Below are positions 25,262 to 30,795 of a stretch of 30,795 nt of DNA, one piece after another. The stretch comes from CAZADH01 sp964483805. GTDB taxonomy: Bacteria; Muiribacteriota; Ozemobacteria; Ozemobacterales; Ozemobacteraceae. Under the pieces are notes generated by a model. That model was given only the letters and a program-made list of their open reading frames with translations, did no database searches and had not been told where the DNA came from. Within the stretch, counting starts at the first letter, position 1, and each line of letters begins with the position of its first letter. The position numbers and the translations under genes were made by a program. The DNA lies in assembly GCA_964483805.1 (NCBI GenBank), contig CAZADH010000033.1, positions 1-30,795 on the forward strand, read 5' to 3'.

Positions 25262-27583
25262 TCAGTGCGCGGCAGGGGCCACCGGTTTGCCGGCGCTTTC
25301 GGCGCTCTGTTCGACCACACTGACGCGGTTGCGCCCGTTGTGCTTGCTTTCATAGAGCCCCTCATCGGCCAATCGGATCATCTCTTGCGTGTTGGCCACC
25401 GTGTGGTGCGGTACCGCACACACCCCGATGCTGATGGTCACTTTGAGCAACTTGCCACCGGGCCCCGGGAATTCGCCAGCCTCGACGCGTTGGCGCACGC
25501 GTTCGGCAAACAACCGTGCCCCGTCGACATCGGTCTCAGGCAGGATGACGCCGAACTCCTCGCCCCCGTATCGCGCGGCAATATCGGTATCGCGCGTGCT
25601 GTTGCGCACGATCTTGGCAACTTCGCGCAAGACCATGTCACCGGTCTGGTGCCCCCACGTGTCGTTGAACTTCTTGAAATGATCGATGTCGGTCAAAATC
25701 AGGCTCAACGGCTTCTCGTAACGCGTCGACCGGCGGAACTCCTCTTCGAGCTTCGCCTGGAAGTGGCGATGCACGACGAGCCCGGTCAAGCCGTCGATGG
25801 TGGCGAGGTTGAACAGGCGGGCATTATCGATCAAGACGGCCGCCTGATTGGCCATGGTCAGCGTGAGGTTGAGATCTTCCTGGTCGAACTCGCCCGACCG
25901 CTTGTTGACGATATTCATGACGCCAATCGCTCCGCTCTTTACCACCAGCGGCACACAGATCAACGAACGAATGCGGCGGTCGCGATCGGAATAGGTCTTG
26001 AACCGCGAGTCGCGGCGCGTATCGCGGATCAGTTCCGGTTTTCCCGACGAAAACACGCCGCCGGCGATGCCTTCGCCCAACTTGAACCGATCGGCCAGGC
26101 GCGAATCCGGGGTCTCATCGGCGCCGTCGCCGACCACGACCGACTGTTCGGTCAGGTTCTCATACTGGCTGTCGAGCAGAAACAACGACCCACGCTCGGC
26201 CTGCAGCCCCTGTACCGCCCGCGACAACACCGTCGACAGCGTGCGGTTCAGATCGCCGATGTAACTGGTCGACTTGCTGACCTCGTTGAGCAGCGACAAC
26301 TCGCGCACGCGCTTGGCCAGATCGTCGCGTGAACGCTTGAGATTGAGGATCAATTGGGCAAACCGGATCGCCACCACCTCGGCCCCGACGAGCACGAGCA
26401 CCGGCACCACCGCCAGCGTGACATCCTGGGTGAACGCCCACAGCGACACGGCCACATACCCGGGCAGCACCCCGATGGCCACGAGGTTGCCGCCAATGCC
26501 CTGAAAAGCGCTCATGAACAGTGCCAGAAGGAGGGCCAACAACACCATGCCGACGAAGGTCTGCATCTGCGAAGGCCGCTGCATGATGCGACCGGTGATC
26601 AGGTTGTGCACGAGGTTGGCATGGACTTCCATGCCGGCCATCGCACCAAACGGCGAAAACTTCACATCTTCGTTGGTGCCACGCGCCCGCGTCCCGACGA
26701 TGACCGCCTTGCCGCGAAACAGGTCGTGGTTGAACTTTTCGGTCAAGGTGTCGTAATAACTGATGTCGTCGAACCTGGCCCCGGGGCCGACATAGTTGAG
26801 CAAATACGTAGCCAACGGTTCGGCGTGGGTGTCGCCCAGATACTGGCGGTGATACACCGGCAACGACATGCTGCCAATGCGCACCCCATCGGGCCCAGGC
26901 ACCACGGGCAGGTCGAGCAGCTTCGCCGCGACCACCAGTCCCAATACAAAGTATTGACGTCCCTCGAACGACTTGCCGGGAATCAAATCGCGAATGACGC
27001 CGTCGCGATTGGTGCGAACATGCTCCATGTCAATGAAGCCTTCGCCCGCCAGGTTCCCACGAAAGAGCGGCAGGGCGCCTTCGACGGTCATCTGCTCGAC
27101 GGTCTCGAGGTCGGGGGTCAACACCTCACGCCGCCCGAAACTGACCGGCAGGATGACATTGCCGGCATCACCGAGCATGCGCGCGAACGCGACATCATCG
27201 TCGGGCCCCTGCGAACTGGGTTCGGCAAACATCAGGTCGAAAGCCACCACCCGCGCCCCTGCCCGTTTCAAGACGTTGAGCAGTCGCGCGTGCGTCGCCC
27301 GCGGCCACGGCCATTGGCCGAGGCGGACCAGACAGTCGTCGGTGATCGACACCAACACGAGTCCGCGGGATTCCGGGATCGAGCCACGCCAGCGGAAGCG
27401 ATAGTCGACGGAGCGGTTCTCGATGTCTTCGAACCAACCCGCCGCCATGGCCACCGCAATAGCGACGAAGAGCGCACCGGCAATGGCCAGTTCCCACCAC
27501 GGCCGAAAAACCGGCGCGGGCGCCGCCTCGTGCGCAACGACCTCGGGACCCTGCGTTGGATTTTCCACGTTCTGGGTATTCAA
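25262..27583 (-). CDS. Membrane diguanylate cyclase with CHASE2 and GAF sensor domains
   Basis: 773 residues. TM1 is at about 31-49, then an extracytoplasmic CHASE2 domain (about 52-335, with VDYRFRWRG, ARVVAFDLMF and GKAVIVGT), membrane helices between about 340 and 400, a coiled linker, a GAF domain (about 435-590) and GGDEF (about 590-760). The active site is intact as GGEEF (673-677), and an inhibitory I-site RDTD (664-667) lies five residues upstream, so it should make cyclic di-GMP with product inhibition. TTG 27583 is the most upstream start but lacks a ribosome site and overlaps a T-run; GTG 27568 is the alternative. The end is Ala/Pro-rich. It lies alone between a terminator and the next promoter region. 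Confidence 0.93.
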   Translation of the reverse strand: MNTQNVENPTQGPEVVAHEAAPAPVFRPWWELAIAGALFVAIAVAMAAGWFEDIENRSVDYRFRWRGSIPESRGLVLVSITDDCLVRLGQWPWPRATHARLLNVLKRAGARVVAFDLMFAEPSSQGPDDDVAFARMLGDAGNVILPVSFGRREVLTPDLETVEQMTVEGALPLFRGNLAGEGFIDMEHVRTNRDGVIRDLIPGKSFEGRQYFVLGLVVAAKLLDLPVVPGPDGVRIGSMSLPVYHRQYLGDTHAEPLATYLLNYVGPGARFDDISYYDTLTEKFNHDLFRGKAVIVGTRARGTNEDVKFSPFGAMAGMEVHANLVHNLITGRIMQRPSQMQTFVGMVLLALLLALFMSAFQGIGGNLVAIGVLPGYVAVSLWAFTQDVTLAVVPVLVLVGAEVVAIRFAQLILNLKRSRDDLAKRVRELSLLNEVSKSTSYIGDLNRTLSTVLSRAVQGLQAERGSLFLLDSQYENLTEQSVVVGDGADETPDSRLADRFKLGEGIAGGVFSSGKPELIRDTRRDSRFKTYSDRDRRIRSLICVPLVVKSGAIGVMNIVNKRSGEFDQEDLNLTLTMANQAAVLIDNARLFNLATIDGLTGLVVHRHFQAKLEEEFRRSTRYEKPLSLILTDIDHFKKFNDTWGHQTGDMVLREVAKIVRNSTRDTDIAARYGGEEFGVILPETDVDGARLFAERVRQRVEAGEFPGPGGKLLKVTISIGVCAVPHHTVANTQEMIRLADEGLYESKHNGRNRVSVVEQSAESAGKPVAPAAH

Positions 27584-27630
27584 AAAAGTCGCCGAAACGG
27601 ACGACGCGGCCCCGTCTCCGGGGCCGCGTC
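27582..27630 (-). terminator. Strong intrinsic terminator after the TPR-like gene
   Basis: A perfect 12-base-pair GC-rich stem closed by a GAGA tetraloop (27630-27603) begins seven bases after the stop codon. The run TTTTTT follows (27587-27582), about 15 bases past the stem. The T-run overlaps the TTG that could start the diguanylate cyclase. Confidence 0.75.
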
Positions 27631-27636
27631 AGGCCA

Positions 27637-28722
27637 TCAAACGGCTTTCGCGGGGATCTCGAGCTTGAGCTTCTTGATCATCTGGATGACCCGATGGCTC
27701 TCGTCATCGCCCCGTGGATACAACTTCAGCGCTTCTTTGTAGTACTTCAGCGCCCGCGCCACCTTGCCCGCTTCCTGCAGGCGCTCGGCGCGCTTGCAAT
27801 ACAGGCCCGCAAGCCGGCGCCGGGATTCGATGAAGCGATCTTCATAGATGTTCTTCGAAACATAGGCCGGCATCATCGGATCGGTGCCGGTGTACGACGA
27901 GTAGAGGGCCAGCGCTTCGTCGTAATCGCGAATCGCATCTTTCCAGGTGTCGGTGGCATCGCCTTCGACGGTGTCGTCGGTGGGTTGTTCGCCGCCAAGC
28001 TGCGTCAGCAGTTCCTGTCGCTGCAATTCGACAAACGAGGCAACCACGGCATCGTCGTCACCGATCAGCAACCCGGCACGCCCCAACAAACCGACCGCCA
28101 GCTTGAGCTTGCCATGCTGTCGCGCCCGGTGGCTGCGGCGCAGATACGGTTTAATCAGCTCGCGTCGCGCCGAGCGCGCCTTGCGACGCACATAGGTGAC
28201 GAACCGGTGGTTGGTCGGGAAACCGGCCAGCAGTTTGAGCGCCTCTTGAAACTCGAGAATCGCCTCGGCATAGTTGCCGGTCGCGCAAAACTCGTCGCCA
28301 CGGCCGACATAGGGGGTCAACTCTTCGAACATCTGGTCGTCACGATCGTGCGCCTTTGCCCGATCGAGATGCTTCTTGACCTCTTCGAGGAACTCGGTGT
28401 CGTTCTCGGACGCGAGATTGATGGCATGCTCGAGTTCGTCGATGGCCCGGCCGAACTCTTCGTTGGCCAGCGCTGCCATGCCCCACTCCCGGTGCAACTT
28501 GGCCAACTCGGCGTCGACGGCCGCCAACTTCTCGGTCAATTGTTTCTTGGCCGCGGCGAGGTCGGGATCCTGGGCATCGGCCGCGTTGTCGCCGACTTCG
28601 TTGTCAATCGCCTCGAACGCTTTGAGGTATTCGGTCTTGGCGGCGCCCCAGTCGCGGGCCTCACGACGCGCATCGCCTTCGGTCACAAACTCTTCGATGA
28701 GTTGGCTCAGATCAGGATTCAT
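27637..28722 (-). CDS. Cytoplasmic TPR-like helical repeat protein
   Basis: 361 residues, almost all helical and charged, with no membrane segment. TPR-like pairs are visible (AIDELEHAINLASENDTE, YAEAILEFQEALKLLAGF, AIRDYDEALALYSSYTGT, VARALKYYKEALKLYPRG), mixed with a basic stretch (YVRRKARSARRELIKPYLRR). Function is not recognisable; a scaffold is the default guess. ATG 28722 is preferred because AAGGAG lies seven bases upstream. The longer open frame to 29031 runs back into the preceding gene and reads as low-complexity Arg-rich nonsense. A strong terminator follows. The secreted TPR gene ends 139 bases upstream. Confidence 0.88.
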   Translation of the reverse strand: MNPDLSQLIEEFVTEGDARREARDWGAAKTEYLKAFEAIDNEVGDNAADAQDPDLAAAKKQLTEKLAAVDAELAKLHREWGMAALANEEFGRAIDELEHAINLASENDTEFLEEVKKHLDRAKAHDRDDQMFEELTPYVGRGDEFCATGNYAEAILEFQEALKLLAGFPTNHRFVTYVRRKARSARRELIKPYLRRSHRARQHGKLKLAVGLLGRAGLLIGDDDAVVASFVELQRQELLTQLGGEQPTDDTVEGDATDTWKDAIRDYDEALALYSSYTGTDPMMPAYVSKNIYEDRFIESRRRLAGLYCKRAERLQEAGKVARALKYYKEALKLYPRGDDESHRVIQMIKKLKLEIPAKAV

Positions 28723-28762
28723 GGATCGTCTCCTTGGTTGACAAGGGTTTCCGCTGGATTGC

Positions 28763-28777
28763 CGCCGGCAACCGGCG
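28763..28777. promoter_or_regulatory. Hairpin in the leader of the TPR-like gene
   Basis: CGCCGG-CAA-CCGGCG is a perfect 6-base-pair hairpin in the 139-base gap between the two TPR genes. The same gap holds an extended -10-like TGGTAACAT on the minus strand without a clear -35. Either a terminator for the upstream gene or a leader structure. Confidence 0.3.
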
Positions 28778-28861
28778 ACACACCAGACGCTCAGGCTTCG
28801 ACCGACGCGAACGCCCGAAACGTGTTGGCATGTTACCACGAACCACCGAGTCTTGCCGAGT

Positions 28862-30691
28862 TTATTGTGGCGCGGCGCTCGTATCGTCGCGCGCAGCATC
28901 GCGATCGCGTCGCGACACCGGCGTAGCGGCGCGATTCGCACCTGTCGGCGGCCTTTTTTCACCGGCCGTCGTTGCCGACGCCGAACGCGGGGCTGGTCGT
29001 GTCGCGGCACGGTCGGCCTGCTGCTGAACACGGCGCGTGGCGTACTCGGGATCGTAGATCGCGAGCCCCTGCTTCGCGGTCGGCCCGGCCTGCCGATAAT
29101 CGGCCTCCGCCTTGGCCAGGTCTTTCAGTTGATAGTGAACGTACCCCAGCAGGGAACGCACCTCGGCATCGTTCGGTTGCTGTTGTGCCAATGGCTCGAG
29201 CACCTCGGCGGCCCCACGGTAGTTCTCTTGTTGCACCAGCACCAATGCGAGGTTCCACAAAACTCCGGGGTCTTTGGGGAATACATCGCGCAACTTCTGC
29301 AACTGCGACAACGCCGTCTCATAATGGCCATCCGCGATTGCCTTCTTGGCTGTTCGATAACGGGCATCGGCCGCCACATCGGCCCGTGGCGCCGGCCCGG
29401 CGGATTTCTCGGTCCGCCCCCTGGTGTCGACCGGTTTGCCGACAGTCTGCGCCTTCTCGATCTTGGGCAACTCGACCGGCGGCATCGGCCGGGCCGTGGC
29501 CGTCGGCTCGATTGGACCGGTTTGGCCCGCCGGGGTGGCCGCACCGGCAGGCACACCGGCCGTCGGGTCGGACGCCGCCCGCGCGTGCGCGATCAGCAAC
29601 CCGACCTCCTCACCATGGATCGAATCGGGAAACAGGTTGAGAAAAGTCTCTCCCCAACTGATCGCCGCGCCATAGACCTTCAAGATGGCCCGCAGGCGGA
29701 TCGCCTCGAAATAGGCCGTCTCGATGAACGCCGATTGCGGATGGGCCCGCAACAACTGGTCGTACCGCTTGCAGGCTTCGACAGGCTCGCCAAACTGCGC
29801 CGTCAGCGAAGCGATATCGAGCAATACTTTGTCTTTACCTTGCCCTTTCGGGTCGAGCTCGTAATGATTGGTCGCCTGCAGAATCCGGGTGGCAATCTCC
29901 TCGCGGGCGACGCCCTCAGCCGTCGGTATTGTCAGCAGGCGGGTTAGCGCACGATTACCAGACACCGGTCGGGCCGCTTCGCGCGTATTTACTTTGGCAA
30001 TATCAGCATCGGCGACAGCCTTGCGCACGGTCTCGAGGGTGGTGGCCCGACCCTCCCTGGGCAAGCGCACCGCCGGCGAGGCCGACCGGGCGGACCCCGG
30101 ATCGGGGTCAGGTGCGGGCGCGGGCGCAGACGTCTGCGGGACCGCCGGTTCGGGCGCCACGGCCGTGGCGGCGACGTCTGCCGGCACCTCGGACCTGGCC
30201 ACCGGCACGACGCGGGGAGTGACCACCGCGGCACCGTTGGGTTTGCTCGTCTCGAGGAATGCCCTGGCCAATTCGCTGTAGGGTGACTTTGGATCGCCGT
30301 CGATCAGGTTCCGCGCTGTCTCGCGCGCAGCGTCCCAGCGACCGAGCATGCCCTGGCACTGTGCTTTTTTGTATTGCGCTTCTGAACGCTCAGCGCGTGC
30401 CGCCGTCGGCGAACCCTGCAGTTCATCGAAGACTGCCAGGGCCCGCGCCGGCTGATTCATGTCGAGCAGGGTGTCGCCGAGCATCAACCGGGCCAGGCTC
30501 TGCTGCTGCGCCCGCGTGGTGGTGTCGATGGCCTGTTGCAGCAAGGCGACGGCCTCGTCGGTTCGCCCAGCGGCACGGGCATTGAGTGCCTTGGACATCA
30601 ACTCGGTGGCCGGCGCGGCTGTCAGCGTCGCCGCCGCCCCCAACCAGAGCGCAACCGATGCAGTCCGACACCACCCGGGAATGTGCAACAT
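28862..30691 (-). CDS. Secreted TPR protein with Pro/Ala-rich linkers
   Basis: 609 residues. The N-terminus (MLHIPGWCRT, then a hydrophobic ASVALWLGAAATLTA ending before AP) looks like a Sec signal peptide, so the product is probably periplasmic or lipid-free exported. TPR-like repeats at about 30-150 (DEAVALLQQAIDTTTRA, PARALAVFDELQGSP) are followed by a Pro/Ala/Asp linker (about 155-215), a central helical region, a second Pro/Thr-rich linker and a second TPR block (about 455-560, YETALSQLQKLRDVFPKD, YRGAAEVLEPLAQQQPND). The tail is Arg/Ala-rich and disordered. The ATG lies four bases after the preceding membrane-protein stop, so they are one operon. Role unknown; envelope scaffolding would fit. 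Confidence 0.88.
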   Translation of the reverse strand: MLHIPGWCRTASVALWLGAAATLTAAPATELMSKALNARAAGRTDEAVALLQQAIDTTTRAQQQSLARLMLGDTLLDMNQPARALAVFDELQGSPTAARAERSEAQYKKAQCQGMLGRWDAARETARNLIDGDPKSPYSELARAFLETSKPNGAAVVTPRVVPVARSEVPADVAATAVAPEPAVPQTSAPAPAPDPDPGSARSASPAVRLPREGRATTLETVRKAVADADIAKVNTREAARPVSGNRALTRLLTIPTAEGVAREEIATRILQATNHYELDPKGQGKDKVLLDIASLTAQFGEPVEACKRYDQLLRAHPQSAFIETAYFEAIRLRAILKVYGAAISWGETFLNLFPDSIHGEEVGLLIAHARAASDPTAGVPAGAATPAGQTGPIEPTATARPMPPVELPKIEKAQTVGKPVDTRGRTEKSAGPAPRADVAADARYRTAKKAIADGHYETALSQLQKLRDVFPKDPGVLWNLALVLVQQENYRGAAEVLEPLAQQQPNDAEVRSLLGYVHYQLKDLAKAEADYRQAGPTAKQGLAIYDPEYATRRVQQQADRAATRPAPRSASATTAGEKRPPTGANRAATPVSRRDRDAARDDTSAAPQ

Positions 30692-30695
30692 GACG

Positions 30696-30795
30696 TCAGA
30701 AGTCCTCCAGACTCGAGGCGATCAAGCGACAGAAATAGGCGACCACGGCGATGCCAAGCAACGCCATCAGGTAGATCTGGTTGGCGACGCGGTCG
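30696..30795 (-). CDS. C-terminal end of a membrane protein (5' part off right edge)
   Basis: Only 32 codons are visible, beginning in frame at the right edge and ending at TGA (30698-30696). They encode DRVANQIYLMALLGIAVVAY and then FCRLIASSLEDF, a membrane helix with a short acidic tail. The gene is missing its start and cannot be identified. Its stop is four bases before the secreted TPR gene, so the two are co-transcribed. Confidence 0.7.
   Translation of the reverse strand, partial: DRVANQIYLMALLGIAVVAYFCRLIASSLEDF

Overview
This is a compact, GC-rich bacterial chromosomal segment. Almost every gene lies on the minus strand and is read from right to left; the one clear plus-strand gene is typA. 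The signs of a Gram-negative-type envelope are a Wzz/BY-kinase protein, a TPR protein with a signal peptide and several sensors with periplasmic domains. PASTA modules and SpoIIE-type phosphatases are also present, a mix found in some deep-branching or candidate phyla. I suspect an uncultured lineage (Riflebacteria/Ozemobacteria-like is one guess), but no rRNA or taxonomic marker here fixes this. I see no tRNA, rRNA, CRISPR array, transposase, phage gene or integrase. No gap between genes exceeds about 275 bases.

Reading in the direction of transcription, the right edge (30795 to 27603) holds the end of a membrane protein gene, a secreted TPR protein, a second TPR-like protein and a strong GNRA-loop terminator. 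Next come a CHASE2-GAF-GGDEF diguanylate cyclase, an unrecognised two-helix membrane protein with its own sigma-70-like promoter, and an orphan beta-class DNA methyltransferase. The methyltransferase meets typA tail to tail with no spacer.

From 21415 to 13647 lies a signalling block: two long membrane SpoIIE-type phosphatases (the second broken by an apparent one-base frameshift), a SpoIIAA/RsbV-like STAS protein, and a chemoreceptor-like protein without a HAMP domain. It runs by a 4-base overlap into rlmN, then a membrane PASTA protein, a tail-anchored kinase-fold protein, rpe, a TPR protein and a HEAT-repeat protein. The order rlmN - (kinase+PASTA) - rpe resembles the rlmN-prpC-prkC-rsgA-rpe neighbourhood of other bacteria. 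Here the single PrkC-type kinase is replaced by two genes: PASTA modules on one membrane protein and a degenerate kinase domain on another. That domain lacks the glycine loop, the catalytic Asp and the DFG Asp. This split, apparently catalytically dead PASTA-kinase locus is the most interesting thing in the window.

The left part (5666 to 1) holds a Wzc/GumC-like co-polymerase fused to a BY-kinase, then a sensor histidine kinase and a sigma-54-dependent response regulator that runs off the left edge.

Two non-gene signals deserve attention. One is an approximately 85-base structured repeat present twice in opposite orientation, whose hairpins are kept by compensatory sequence differences and one copy of which encodes the end of RlmN. 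The other is a recurring family of short AT-rich dyads of the AATAC-n-GTATT type scattered through otherwise GC-rich genes.
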